Of a stretch of 64,000 nucleotides of DNA, positions 27,644 to 36,785 are shown piece after piece. This DNA is from Prevotella sp. (lineage in GTDB: Bacteria > Bacteroidota > Bacteroidia > Bacteroidales > Bacteroidaceae). Position 1 is the first letter of the stretch; each line of letters opens with the position of its first letter. Below the pieces are notes generated by a model, which saw nothing but the letters and a program-made list of their open reading frames with translations, ran no database searches and was not told the DNA's origin. Location: assembly GCA_017619755.1 (NCBI GenBank), contig JAFZRU010000035.1, forward strand, positions 1 through 64,000, read 5' to 3'. The translations under genes and the position numbers were made by a program.

Positions 27644-28024
27644 ATGAAAAAAGAAAAATTTTGGGTATATCGACGATATGCAAATAAAGGAGAACCTACT
27701 TATTCGGAGAAGTCTTATTCCGTGCCGCATGATGTAGGGGGTAGGAGAATAGAGGGGATGGAAGAGTGGGCTTCCTGGTACTGTTTCAACAAAAATGAAG
27801 ATGGTGTGTATGAAGCCGAGTTGGATGAAGCCTGGAATGAAGGTAGCCACAACGGCGGAGGAACCATTTGCGTGGAAATACCGAAAGAGTGGTTCGACTT
27901 TTCCTATGACGAATTCCTTGAGCACGTGGTGACTTTATCCGCTGCATCTCACTATGGTTTTACGCCTGATGACCTGCGGACGAAAGAAGGTCTGAAGGCG
28001 TTTTTTGGGTTTGAAGACAAGTAA
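27644..28024 (+). CDS. Hypothetical protein, 126 aa
   Basis: I do not recognise this protein. It has no signal peptide or membrane segment and is acidic and aromatic-rich (YRRYANKGEPTY, EEWASWYCFNKNEDG, PKEWFDFSYDEFLEHV). The composition suggests a folded cytoplasmic domain. The start follows a stretch of GATGAAA heptamers, so the exact start is uncertain; the ATG at 27644 gives MKKEKFWVYRRY. It is 13 bp upstream of the TonB receptor gene and on the same strand, so may be co-transcribed. Confidence 0.65.
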   Translation: MKKEKFWVYRRYANKGEPTYSEKSYSVPHDVGGRRIEGMEEWASWYCFNKNEDGVYEAELDEAWNEGSHNGGGTICVEIPKEWFDFSYDEFLEHVVTLSAASHYGFTPDDLRTKEGLKAFFGFEDK

Positions 28025-28037
28025 CGGCCTTGTAGTC

Positions 28038-30110
28038 ATGAAACGATGGGGGGCACTTGCGATGTTTGTGTGCATGGGGTTGACGCTCCATGCGCAAACC
28101 GATGACGTGGTTCGTGAAGACACGCTCCAGGGCGTGACTGTGATGTCACGGTCGGCACAACGCAGGCTCAGCGAGGTGCAGGTGGGGGTGGAGCGCATTG
28201 ACGTAGGCACCATGGCGAAGGTGCCCGCGCTCTTTGGTGAACGCGACATCACCAAGTCGCTGCAGCTGCTACCAGGGGTGAAGAGCGAGGGGGAGGCCTC
28301 TTCCGGCTATCAGGTGAGGGGAGGAACGTCGTCACAGAACCTCATCCTCCTCGACGGGGCAACCATTTACAACGCAGGGCATCTCATGGGACTTTTCTCC
28401 ACCTTCAACGACAACGCTCTCAGCAACGCCGCTCTCTACAAAGGCATGGTGCCGGCAAATTTTGGCGGGGCCACATCATCGGTGCTCGACATCAGCACAA
28501 AAGTGGGAGACATGGACAATGTTCATCTTAGTGCTTCCGTCGGACTGCTCTCCGCCAACGTAGCCGCAGAGGGCCCCATCCAGAAGGAAAAGTCATCCTT
28601 CCTCTTCGCTGGACGTCGCTCCTACCTCGACCTCTTCCTAAAAGCGTCAGAGAAATATAAGGACAACACGCTCAATTTCCATGATGCCAACCTGCAACTC
28701 ACTTTCCGCCTGTCACCTAACGACAGGTTGGCGCTATCGTTCTTCAGGGGACACGACAACATGGGACTTGAGGAACTCATGGACATGAACTGGGGCAACA
28801 CTGCCGCCAACGTGAGTTGGCTGCACAATCACAAAGACCAACTCTATGCGCACACACAACTCACCTTTAGCGATTTCAACGACAAGGTGGGTATTGACAT
28901 GCTCAACATCTACTACACGATGAAGGGCTTCATCCGGCATTTCACCTTTCACCACGACCAGCGATGGACACCCTCAAACAAACTCACTGTCAAATATGGC
29001 GTGGAAAGCACTTTCTTGCAGCTGCAGTCGGCGGAATGGGACATCAACCTGTTGCATCAGCGCGAGAAACGCGACGCATGGAGCAATGCCTTGTGGATAG
29101 GACAAGAATACATCATTGGAGACCGGGTCAACCTCTCGGCTGGCCTCCGGGTGCGCTTCCATTCCGTGCTTGGAGGAGCACCTTATTATGAAATGGACGA
29201 AAAGGGGAACATCACCCACACCATAACCCCTAAGAAAGGCAAGTTGGTGAAGACATATTGCAACTTGGAGCCACGTCTCAGCGCCAACATCAAACTCTCA
29301 CCTCATCATGCCATCAAGGTGGGGTACAGCCGCACCACACAGGATGTCCATGCCATCAGGGCGGCCTCCATGTCCATGCCCTTCGACAGATACACCATGA
29401 CCAGCAATTGGCTCAAGCCCGAACTGGCAGACCAAGTGGCCATGGGGTGGAATGGCGTCATCAAGGATGCCGGCTATGACTTCACAGCCGAAGGGTATTA
29501 CAAATGGGTGAGGAATGTGTATGACTATCGCGACGGCAAGTCGTTTTATTCCGAAATCGAAATAGAAAGGCTTCTTCTTGGCGGGAAGGGGCGTTCGTAT
29601 GGTCTGGAGTTTTGCGCCCATAAAAACAAAGGAAAACTCACAGGGTGGGCGAGTTACACCCTCGCTTGGTCGGAGAACAAAATCCCGGGCATCAACCAAG
29701 GGCGGTGGTACACCGCTTCCAACGACAGAAGGCACGACTTCAGCATCATTGCCATCTACAAGACGGGGCCCGCATGGGAATTTTCAGCCATGTGGCATTA
29801 CAACACCGGACAAGCCCTCACGGCACCAAGTGCCAAATATGAAATCGACGGGAGGACATTTTACTATTATGCTGAGCGCAATGGATATCGTGCACCAGCC
29901 AACCACCGCCTCGACTTGGGAGCCACATACACCAAGAAATGGCGAAAAACAACGCATGTATGGAACATGGGCGTTTACAACGCATACAATAGATATAATC
30001 CCTTCGTCATCAGGTTTGAAAATGATGACGACGAACCTTCAGGCACCTCTGCCGTGCTAACTGCCATGTTTGGCATCGTGCCTTCCGTTTCTTTCACCAT
30101 CAAGTATTGA
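28038..30110 (+). CDS. TonB-dependent outer-membrane receptor
   Basis: A 690-residue outer-membrane receptor. From the ATG at 28038 there is a clear signal peptide (MKRWGALAMFVCMGLTLHAQ). The plug domain follows (about 30-150, with LQLLPGVKSEG, YQVRGGTSSQNLILLDG and GMVPANFGG), then a beta barrel ending ...SVSFTIKY with a terminal aromatic residue. No N-terminal carboxypeptidase-like domain is present, so it is shorter than SusC proteins. A DUF4249 lipoprotein gene starts 2 bp after the stop, a common pairing in Bacteroidetes. The transported substrate is unknown. Confidence 0.9.
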   Translation: MKRWGALAMFVCMGLTLHAQTDDVVREDTLQGVTVMSRSAQRRLSEVQVGVERIDVGTMAKVPALFGERDITKSLQLLPGVKSEGEASSGYQVRGGTSSQNLILLDGATIYNAGHLMGLFSTFNDNALSNAALYKGMVPANFGGATSSVLDISTKVGDMDNVHLSASVGLLSANVAAEGPIQKEKSSFLFAGRRSYLDLFLKASEKYKDNTLNFHDANLQLTFRLSPNDRLALSFFRGHDNMGLEELMDMNWGNTAANVSWLHNHKDQLYAHTQLTFSDFNDKVGIDMLNIYYTMKGFIRHFTFHHDQRWTPSNKLTVKYGVESTFLQLQSAEWDINLLHQREKRDAWSNALWIGQEYIIGDRVNLSAGLRVRFHSVLGGAPYYEMDEKGNITHTITPKKGKLVKTYCNLEPRLSANIKLSPHHAIKVGYSRTTQDVHAIRAASMSMPFDRYTMTSNWLKPELADQVAMGWNGVIKDAGYDFTAEGYYKWVRNVYDYRDGKSFYSEIEIERLLLGGKGRSYGLEFCAHKNKGKLTGWASYTLAWSENKIPGINQGRWYTASNDRRHDFSIIAIYKTGPAWEFSAMWHYNTGQALTAPSAKYEIDGRTFYYYAERNGYRAPANHRLDLGATYTKKWRKTTHVWNMGVYNAYNRYNPFVIRFENDDDEPSGTSAVLTAMFGIVPSVSFTIKY

Positions 30111-30112
30111 GC

Positions 30113-30991
30113 ATGAGATATTCGACAATCATTGTTCTGTTGTTGGCATTCCTCACTTCTTGTGAAAAGGAAATCAACATCGATTACCACGAGGTGGACC
30201 CCATGGTGGTCATCGAGGGAAGAGTGACCAACGAAGGCACGGAGGTGCAGGTCAGACGCTCCCGTTCTGTCAACGACTCCGTGCATGGGCCTTCGCTTCC
30301 GGGAGCCGACATTTCCATCTATGATGACAGAGGGGAGCACCGGCTGACCTATGACCCACAGGATGGATGCTACAAGACGGATCTGATAGGCACACCCGGA
30401 CACACCTATCGCATGGAGGTGGAGTTTGAGGGAAAGCATTACGAGGGTGTCTCCACCATGCCCAAACCATCCAGCATCATCTCAACCGATTTCTTCTGGC
30501 TGAAGATGATGGATGAGAGACTGTTGGTGGATGTGATGTGGGCCACCGACCCCGAACCGGAAGAACGCAACTATTTCCTTTATAGGGTGGATAGGCGCAC
30601 AGACAATCCCCACATCACAAAGAGGATGCAGCAGAGGGCATATCGGTGGAATGTCTTCGACGACCGCGGCAACCCGCCCGGGAGGGTCTATCGAGACATT
30701 CATTGCATGATGGAGCAAACAGCCATCGACGACAAGGAGGATGACTGGGACCAGATACTCTATGACGGAGACACCATCATGCTCCAACTGTTCACCATCG
30801 ACTTGAGGGCATACGATTATTTCCGATCGTTGATTGCAGGACAAAGCCAAGGAGCCAACCCGGAGAGCAACATCTCCGGGGGCGCCTTGGGTTATTTCAT
30901 GGCTGCTGGCGTGGCACGTGCCGACACCGTTGTCTTCCACCTCGACGAAGTGGTGGAATACACGGCACCGGAAAGGAGCGACACAAAGTAG
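30113..30991 (+). CDS. DUF4249 surface lipoprotein
   Basis: A 292-residue lipoprotein. The signal peptide ends in a lipobox (AFLTSC, Cys at about 18), followed by EKEINIDYHE. The body matches the DUF4249 pattern: an N-terminal beta domain with VIEGRVTNEGTEVQVRRSRSVND and GHTYRMEVEFEGKHYEGVSTMP, then a C-terminal part with DYFRSLIAGQSQGANPESNISGG. DUF4249 proteins usually follow TonB receptor genes and are thought to assist uptake at the surface. A TTG six bases upstream is less likely as start. It is the partner of the receptor gene immediately before it. Confidence 0.88.
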   Translation: MRYSTIIVLLLAFLTSCEKEINIDYHEVDPMVVIEGRVTNEGTEVQVRRSRSVNDSVHGPSLPGADISIYDDRGEHRLTYDPQDGCYKTDLIGTPGHTYRMEVEFEGKHYEGVSTMPKPSSIISTDFFWLKMMDERLLVDVMWATDPEPEERNYFLYRVDRRTDNPHITKRMQQRAYRWNVFDDRGNPPGRVYRDIHCMMEQTAIDDKEDDWDQILYDGDTIMLQLFTIDLRAYDYFRSLIAGQSQGANPESNISGGALGYFMAAGVARADTVVFHLDEVVEYTAPERSDTK

Positions 30992-31036
30992 CGGTGGAGA
31001 CATGCCGGAAAGGCGCAAAGAGCGCCTTGTGGACGG

Positions 31037-33175
31037 TCAGAATCCTCTGGCCTTCAGCAGTGATGACGTGTCGGGGGACTTCATCCCGGTGAAATCGGTG
31101 AACATCTCCATCAAGTCGCGGGTGTTGCCGTGACTGAGAATCTTGTCACGAAGGGCTTGCCCAACTTCTGGCTTCAGAGGTCCGTGAGCCTTAAAATAAT
31201 CGGCCACATTGTCGGCAAGAACCTCTGTCCACAGATAGCTGTAATAACCTGCCGCATAACCGCCTCCCCACACATGGTTGAAATAGGAGGTGTAGTAGCG
31301 GGGAGGTATTTGCTCGTCGTACATGCCCACTTCCTTGAGGGCGGCCGTCTCGAATGCCGAGGCGTATGCAGCGGTGGGTATTTCATCGGCTGACAGCTTG
31401 TGCCAGGAAAGGTCGAGACAGGTGGCGGCCAGGTTCTCGCCAAGGGCGTAGGCTGGTTGGAAGTTGATGGAACTAAGCATCTTCTCCTTCAACTCTGCCG
31501 GCATCGGCTTCCCCGTTGACGCATGCTTGGCATAATGGTCGAATATTTCTGGGACGGAAGCGAAAAACTCATTGAACTGCGAAGGCATCTCCACAAAATC
31601 ACGAGCCACGGCCGTGCCGCTCAATGTGTTGTACTTGCAGTTGGAGAGAATGCCGTGGAGGGCATGGCCAAACTCATGAAAGAGGGTGGTCACCTCGTCC
31701 CAAGTGAGCAATGAGGGTTGTCCATCAGGAGCCTTGGCGTTGTTGCACACGTTGAAGATGAGGGGGATCTGCCCGCGAAGTGTGCTTTGCTTGGCAAACG
31801 AACTCATCCATGCGCCGCCACGCTTCGTAGGACGGCGGAAATAGTCGTTGTAGAAGAGTGCCAGCGTCTTGCCGTCACGGTCGGTGACTTCGTAAACCTT
31901 CATGTCGGGATGATAGACGGGGATGTCTTTGCGCTCCTTGAATTGGAGCCCATAGACACGGTTGGCGGCATAAAACACACCATTCACCAGCACGCTGTCG
32001 ATGTTGAAATAGGGCTTCACCTCGTCTTCGGAAAAGTTGTAGGTGGCTTTCTTCATTTTGGCTGAATAGTAGAAGCGGTCGTAGGGAGCCAAGTCGATGT
32101 CGGCTCCCTCGAACTGACGGGCGAATGCCTCGATGGCCTTTGTCTCTTCCTTTGCCTTGGGACTGTATTCACGGATGAGTTGCTGCAGAAAAGCATCAAC
32201 TTGCTCCGGTGTCTTGGCCATCGTCTTCTCCAAAGACAGGGAGGCATAGTTCTTGTAACCCATCAGAAGGGCTTTCTCGGCACGTAGGCGGGCTATCTCC
32301 ACCACGAGGGGGTAGGTGTTGAAAGACCTTGTGCCGTCGGAGCGATGGATGGAAGCTTCATAGACGCGCTTGCGTAGCTGACGGTTTTCCAAGTTGGCCA
32401 ACAGGGGTTGCTGCGTCGTGTTGACAATGACGATGCAGTAGGGTGTCTTGCCATCTCGGCTCTCGGCATCTTTCTTGCACTGGGCGATGTCGGCCTCGCT
32501 AAGCCCGGCCAACTCCTCCTCGCTGTTCACCCACACCACGGAGTTGTTGGTGGCATTGGGAAGAAGGTCGCCCCATTGCTGTTGGAGTTCGGCGATGCGG
32601 AGGTTGATTTCCTTCATTCGGGCCATCTTGTCGTCAGACAGAAGAGCTCCGGAACGGACGAATTCTTTATAGGTCTCTTCCAGCAATTTCTTGTCCTCGC
32701 CTTTTAAAGACTTGTATTGATGGTCATACACGTATTTGATGCGCTCGAACAATGCCTTGTTGAAAGTGATTTCGTTTTCCAACTCCGTAAGCATTGGGGT
32801 CACAACTTTTTGCGTCTCAGCTATCTCCGGTGTTTTGTCGGCACTCACAAGCGCATAGAAGATGCTCGACACACGGTCAAGAAGAACGCCGCTTTGCTCT
32901 AAAGCCAGAATGGTGTTCTCGAAAGTGGGCTTTTTCTTGTTTTCCACAATGCGATTGATTTCATCGCGGTTTTGTTGGATGGCAGCCTTGAAAGCAGGAA
33001 GATAGTCTGTTGGCTTAATCTTGCTGAAATCGGGAGCACCGAAGGGTAGGGTGCTGGGCTGCAACAAGGGGTTGTCGGAACTTCCCTCAACGTCCAAAGA
33101 GGTGAGGGGTGCGGCGGGAGACTGAAGCATCGTCCCGGTCAGGCAGATGGTCAAAAAAGTCTTCAAAATGTTCAT
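31037..33175 (-). CDS. Exported M3 metallopeptidase (peptidyl-dipeptidase Dcp-like)
   Basis: A 712-residue thimet-oligopeptidase family protein with zinc motif HEFGH in LFHEFGHALHGILSN and a C-terminal family segment (YYTSYFNHVWGGGYAAGYYSYLW). The chosen ATG at 33175 gives a signal peptide (MNILKTFLTICLTGTMLQSPAAP), so it probably acts in the periplasm on short peptides. ATGs at 33199 and 33208 are alternatives. A full promoter lies at 33237-33267. The gene is convergent with the DUF4249 gene, with 45 bp between stop codons. Confidence 0.93.
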   Translation of the reverse strand: MNILKTFLTICLTGTMLQSPAAPLTSLDVEGSSDNPLLQPSTLPFGAPDFSKIKPTDYLPAFKAAIQQNRDEINRIVENKKKPTFENTILALEQSGVLLDRVSSIFYALVSADKTPEIAETQKVVTPMLTELENEITFNKALFERIKYVYDHQYKSLKGEDKKLLEETYKEFVRSGALLSDDKMARMKEINLRIAELQQQWGDLLPNATNNSVVWVNSEEELAGLSEADIAQCKKDAESRDGKTPYCIVIVNTTQQPLLANLENRQLRKRVYEASIHRSDGTRSFNTYPLVVEIARLRAEKALLMGYKNYASLSLEKTMAKTPEQVDAFLQQLIREYSPKAKEETKAIEAFARQFEGADIDLAPYDRFYYSAKMKKATYNFSEDEVKPYFNIDSVLVNGVFYAANRVYGLQFKERKDIPVYHPDMKVYEVTDRDGKTLALFYNDYFRRPTKRGGAWMSSFAKQSTLRGQIPLIFNVCNNAKAPDGQPSLLTWDEVTTLFHEFGHALHGILSNCKYNTLSGTAVARDFVEMPSQFNEFFASVPEIFDHYAKHASTGKPMPAELKEKMLSSINFQPAYALGENLAATCLDLSWHKLSADEIPTAAYASAFETAALKEVGMYDEQIPPRYYTSYFNHVWGGGYAAGYYSYLWTEVLADNVADYFKAHGPLKPEVGQALRDKILSHGNTRDLMEMFTDFTGMKSPDTSSLLKARGF

Positions 33176-33236
33176 GGATGTAGATTTATTTGTTTTCATG
33201 GGAGCCACAAGGGAAACACCTCGTGGCTTTACGCTG

Positions 33237-33267
33237 CAAAGTTACGAAAAATCGAGGGCAGGACAAA
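33237..33267 (-). promoter_or_regulatory. Promoter of the M3 peptidase gene
   Basis: TTTG at 33267-33264, 19-nt spacer, TAACTTTG at 33244-33237 (minus strand). An AGGACAA/TTGTCCT hairpin at about 33259-33280 overlaps the upstream box and could be an operator. Confidence 0.55.
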
Positions 33268-33343
33268 AAGAACTTGTCCTTTTTTCATGCCGAGATGGAG
33301 TAACTTATCTAAAGTTACGAATAAACGAGCGAAAAGGAAAAGG

Positions 33344-33433
33344 AAAGCTCGCTTTTCTTTTACCTATACTCAGCATCAACATGCCATTCCAAGTAATTGG
33401 TGCAGCTGTAGGGGTGGACTTTATGTCCATCCG
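33344..33433. repeat. Dispersed repeats in the M3-nrdJ intergenic region
   Basis: AAAGCTCGCTTTTCTTT at 33344-33360 recurs at 57181-57197. The 26-bp palindromic unit at 33408-33433 is identical to 24387-24412. The remaining part of 33268-33706 is AT-rich, with two ATTGACAAAAA(A)TG words near 33448 and 33480. I see no gene in it. Confidence 0.6.
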
Positions 33434-33706
33434 CCCAACTTTGAGAATTGACAAAAAATGAAATGATGAATATGATGAAATTGACAAAAATGGTAATTTC
33501 ATACTTAAATAATTACTTTAATCATTTAATTTAAAATTATCGTAAAATTGAAAATTATGAAAAATGATTAAATCTTTAATTTAACCTTTTTCCCATCTTT
33601 TTGGCACCAAGACTTGTCTGAAAAGTTTAACTTGTTGTGCTTCAACGCTTTTCATTTTTGCCACTTTTTTCTTCTCCTTTTTCTTCGTTTTCTCACAAGT
33701 TATTCG

Positions 33707-33714
33707 TACTTTTG
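33707..33714 (+). promoter_or_regulatory. -7 box of nrdJ
   Basis: TACTTTTG matches TAnnTTTG. It places transcription start near 33718, which rules out the longer open frame from 33637 and fixes the nrdJ start at 33742. Confidence 0.55.
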
Positions 33715-33741
33715 CATTCCAAAAAATCAAAACATATCCTT

Positions 33742-36294
33742 ATGGACCAACCTACCACCTATTCTTATGAAGAGGCATATCAAGCCTCTCTCAACTATTT
33801 CGATGGCGACGAATTGGCTGCACGCGTGTGGGTCAACAAATATGCTGTGAAAGATAGTTACGGCAACATATACGAGAAGTCGCCCGAAGACATGCATTGG
33901 CGAATAGCAAAGGAAATAGCACGCATTGAGAACAAATATCCCAATCCCGTGGACGAGAAGACCATCTTCGACTTGCTCGACCATTTTAAATATGCTGTGC
34001 CGGCAGGAAGTCCCATGACTGGAATTGGCAACGACCATCAGGTGGCATCGATTTCCAACTGCTTCGTGATAGGTCTCGACGGCAATGCCGATTCTTACGG
34101 AGCCATCATGCGCATCGACCAAGAACAGGTGCAGCTCATGAAAAGGCGTGGAGGGGTAGGGCATGACCTCACCCACATCAGGCCCAAGGGAACGCCGGTG
34201 AACAATTCCGCACTCACCAGCACTGGACTTGTCCCATTCATGGAGCGATATAGCAACTCCACACGCGAGGTGGCTCAGGACGGAAGGAGGGGAGCACTCA
34301 TGCTCACCGTCAGCATCAAGCATCCCGACAGCGAGGCGTTCATCAATGCTAAGATGACGGAAGGAAAGGTGACAGGAGCCAACGTCTCCGTAAGGATTGA
34401 CGACGAGTTCATGCAGGCTGCTGTAGAGGGGAAGGAATATGTGCAGCAATTCCCCGTGGACAGTCCGCAGCCTTGGGTGGAGAAAAAAATCAAAGCCAAG
34501 GAACTTTGGGCTAAAATCGTACACAATGCATGGAAAAGCGCCGAGCCTGGCGTACTTTTCTGGGACACTATCATCAGGGAGAGCATACCCGACTGCTATG
34601 CAGACCTTGGCTTCAGAACCATCTCCACCAACCCATGCGGAGAAATCCCCCTGTGCCCATACGACTCTTGCCGACTGCTTTCCATCAACCTCTACTCATA
34701 CGTCTTGGACCCCTTCACAAACCAAGCACGTTTTGACTTCCAACACTTCCGCGAACATGTGGCACTTGCACAACGATTCATGGACGACATCGTTGACCTG
34801 GAGCTGGAGAAGATAGTGACCATCATGGATAAAATCAAAAGCGACCCGCAAAACGAGGAGGTGAAAGAAGCTGAATACCACCTCTGGGAGAAAATATACC
34901 ACAAGAGTGGAAAAGGAAGGCGCACTGGCTTGGGCATCACTGCAGAAGGCGACATGATTGCCGCCATGGGTCTCAGATATGGCACGCAGGAAGCCACAGA
35001 TTTTGCTGTGGAGGTGCAGCGCACCCTTGCATTGGCTGCATACGGCTCATCGGTCAACATGGCAAAGGAGAGGGGTGCTTTTGAGATTTATGATGCAAAA
35101 AGGGAGGAAAACAACCCGTTCATCTTGAGAATCAAGGAAGCCAACCCGGCTCTCTATCAGGACATGGTGGCATACGGAAGGCGAAACATTGCTTGCCTGA
35201 CCATCGCACCCACTGGCACCACCAGCATCATGACACAGACGACAAGCGGTATCGAACCTGTTTTCATGCCGGTATATAAAAGAAGGAGAAAAGTCAACCC
35301 GGGAGACGCAAGCGTACATGTGGACTTTGTGGACGAAATGGGAGACTCCTTTGAGGAATACATCGTTTATCATCCCAAGTTCCTCTCTTGGATGAAGATT
35401 AACGGATACGACACAAAGAAAAAATACTCACAGGAGGAAATTGACGCCATTGTCGCACAGTCGCCTTATCACAAGGCAACGGCCAACGATGTGGACTGGC
35501 TCATGAAGGTGAAAATGCAAGGAGCCATTCAAAAATGGGTGGACCATTCCATCAGCGTCACCGTCAACCTTCCAAACAACGTGGACGAGGCACTCGTCAA
35601 CAGACTCTATGTGGAGGCATGGCGCTCTGGATGCAAGGGGTGTACCATCTACAGGGACGGCAGCAGGGCCGGGGTGATGGTCTCCGTGGAGAAAGAGAAA
35701 AAGAAAAATGCCAAACCTCAGGAACCTATATGCAGAAGACCTGAAGTCACGGAAATCAGGCCGCAAACGCTGGAGTGCGATGTCGTCAGATTCCAAAACA
35801 ACAAGGAGAAATGGGTCGCTTTCGTAGGACTGCTTGACGGTTACCCATACGAAATCTTCACGGGACTACAGGATGACGACGAAGGCATCGTGTTGCCAAA
35901 AACCGTCACAAAAGGAAAAATCATCAAGCAAACCAACGAGGACGGCTCTCACAGGTATGACTTCCAGTTTGAAAACAAACGTGGGTACAAAACTACTGTT
36001 GAGGGACTGAGCGAAAAATTCAATCCCGAATACTGGAACTACGCCAAACTCATCTCCGGCGTGCTTAGATACAGAATGCCCATCGACCACGTCATCAAAC
36101 TCGTAGGATCGCTGCAACTCAAAAGCGAGAGCATCAACACATGGAAAAACGGTGTGGAAAGGGCCTTGAAGAAATACGTCGTTGACGGAACGGTGGCACA
36201 CGGAAAAATATGCCCCGTCTGCGGACAAGAAACACTCGTTTACCAAGAGGGATGCCTCATCTGCAAGAATTGCGGAACGTCAAGGTGTGGATAA
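33742..36294 (+). CDS. nrdJ: Class II (adenosylcobalamin-dependent) ribonucleotide reductase
   Basis: Reduces ribonucleotides to deoxyribonucleotides with adenosylcobalamin, with or without oxygen. The 850-residue protein has the disulfide/catalytic Cys at 107 (ASISNCFV), the active-site STNPCGEIPLCPYDSC, the phosphate-binding APTGTTSIM followed by SGIEPVF, and a Cys-rich tail (CPVCG ... CLICKNCGTSRCG) that could carry redox or zinc-binding cysteines. The first 35 codons of the open frame lie before the promoter box and are excluded. It implies that the cell takes up or makes B12. folB follows after 34 bp. Confidence 0.95.
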   Translation: MDQPTTYSYEEAYQASLNYFDGDELAARVWVNKYAVKDSYGNIYEKSPEDMHWRIAKEIARIENKYPNPVDEKTIFDLLDHFKYAVPAGSPMTGIGNDHQVASISNCFVIGLDGNADSYGAIMRIDQEQVQLMKRRGGVGHDLTHIRPKGTPVNNSALTSTGLVPFMERYSNSTREVAQDGRRGALMLTVSIKHPDSEAFINAKMTEGKVTGANVSVRIDDEFMQAAVEGKEYVQQFPVDSPQPWVEKKIKAKELWAKIVHNAWKSAEPGVLFWDTIIRESIPDCYADLGFRTISTNPCGEIPLCPYDSCRLLSINLYSYVLDPFTNQARFDFQHFREHVALAQRFMDDIVDLELEKIVTIMDKIKSDPQNEEVKEAEYHLWEKIYHKSGKGRRTGLGITAEGDMIAAMGLRYGTQEATDFAVEVQRTLALAAYGSSVNMAKERGAFEIYDAKREENNPFILRIKEANPALYQDMVAYGRRNIACLTIAPTGTTSIMTQTTSGIEPVFMPVYKRRRKVNPGDASVHVDFVDEMGDSFEEYIVYHPKFLSWMKINGYDTKKKYSQEEIDAIVAQSPYHKATANDVDWLMKVKMQGAIQKWVDHSISVTVNLPNNVDEALVNRLYVEAWRSGCKGCTIYRDGSRAGVMVSVEKEKKKNAKPQEPICRRPEVTEIRPQTLECDVVRFQNNKEKWVAFVGLLDGYPYEIFTGLQDDDEGIVLPKTVTKGKIIKQTNEDGSHRYDFQFENKRGYKTTVEGLSEKFNPEYWNYAKLISGVLRYRMPIDHVIKLVGSLQLKSESINTWKNGVERALKKYVVDGTVAHGKICPVCGQETLVYQEGCLICKNCGTSRCG

Positions 36295-36328
36295 ACAAAG
36301 GCTAATGATTTATTAAGAGGGTTGGAAT

Positions 36329-36718
36329 ATGGCATGCGTTTTTATCAAAAACATGAGATTCCACGCAAAGCACGGAGTGCTGATGCAAGAGAGAAAAGTG
36401 GGGGCGGATTTCATCGTTTCCATTCAGGTGATGGCGGACATTCAAAAGGCTTTCACCACTGACTGCGTGGAAGACATCATCAGCTATGCCACACTCTTCC
36501 ATCTTGTCAAAAGAGAGATGGACATACCATCTGCACTGCTTGAACACGTGGCTGCAAGAATCGCCACGTCCATCTTCAAGGTGTTTGATAAAGCCAAGGA
36601 GGTGGAGGTGGAAATCACCAAAACCAACCCGCCCATGGGGGCACAATGCGACGGCGCCGGCGTTAGGGAAACATTCACAAGACATGGTTTGATTGACGAC
36701 GAGTATATTAATAAATGA
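36329..36718 (+). CDS. folB: Dihydroneopterin aldolase
   Basis: Converts 7,8-dihydroneopterin to 6-hydroxymethyl-dihydropterin in folate synthesis. At 129 residues it has the family length. It shows NMRFHAKHGVLMQER, SYATLFHLV, the catalytic-Glu segment LLEHVA, and ITKTNPPMG with the active-site Lys. It lies on the same strand 34 bp after nrdJ and may be co-transcribed. Confidence 0.93.
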   Translation: MACVFIKNMRFHAKHGVLMQERKVGADFIVSIQVMADIQKAFTTDCVEDIISYATLFHLVKREMDIPSALLEHVAARIATSIFKVFDKAKEVEVEITKTNPPMGAQCDGAGVRETFTRHGLIDDEYINK

Positions 36719-36759
36719 TAAAATAAGGAGCGCAAGGCGGTTTTTCACACAAAATTCAG

Positions 36760-36767
36760 TAATTTTG
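36760..36767 (+). promoter_or_regulatory. -7 box of the amidase gene
   Basis: TAATTTTG overlies the region just past the folB stop codon. Transcription from about 36771 excludes the longer frame from 36693 and supports the ATG at 36786. Confidence 0.5.
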
Positions 36768-36785
36768 CACTCGAATTGTAAGGAA

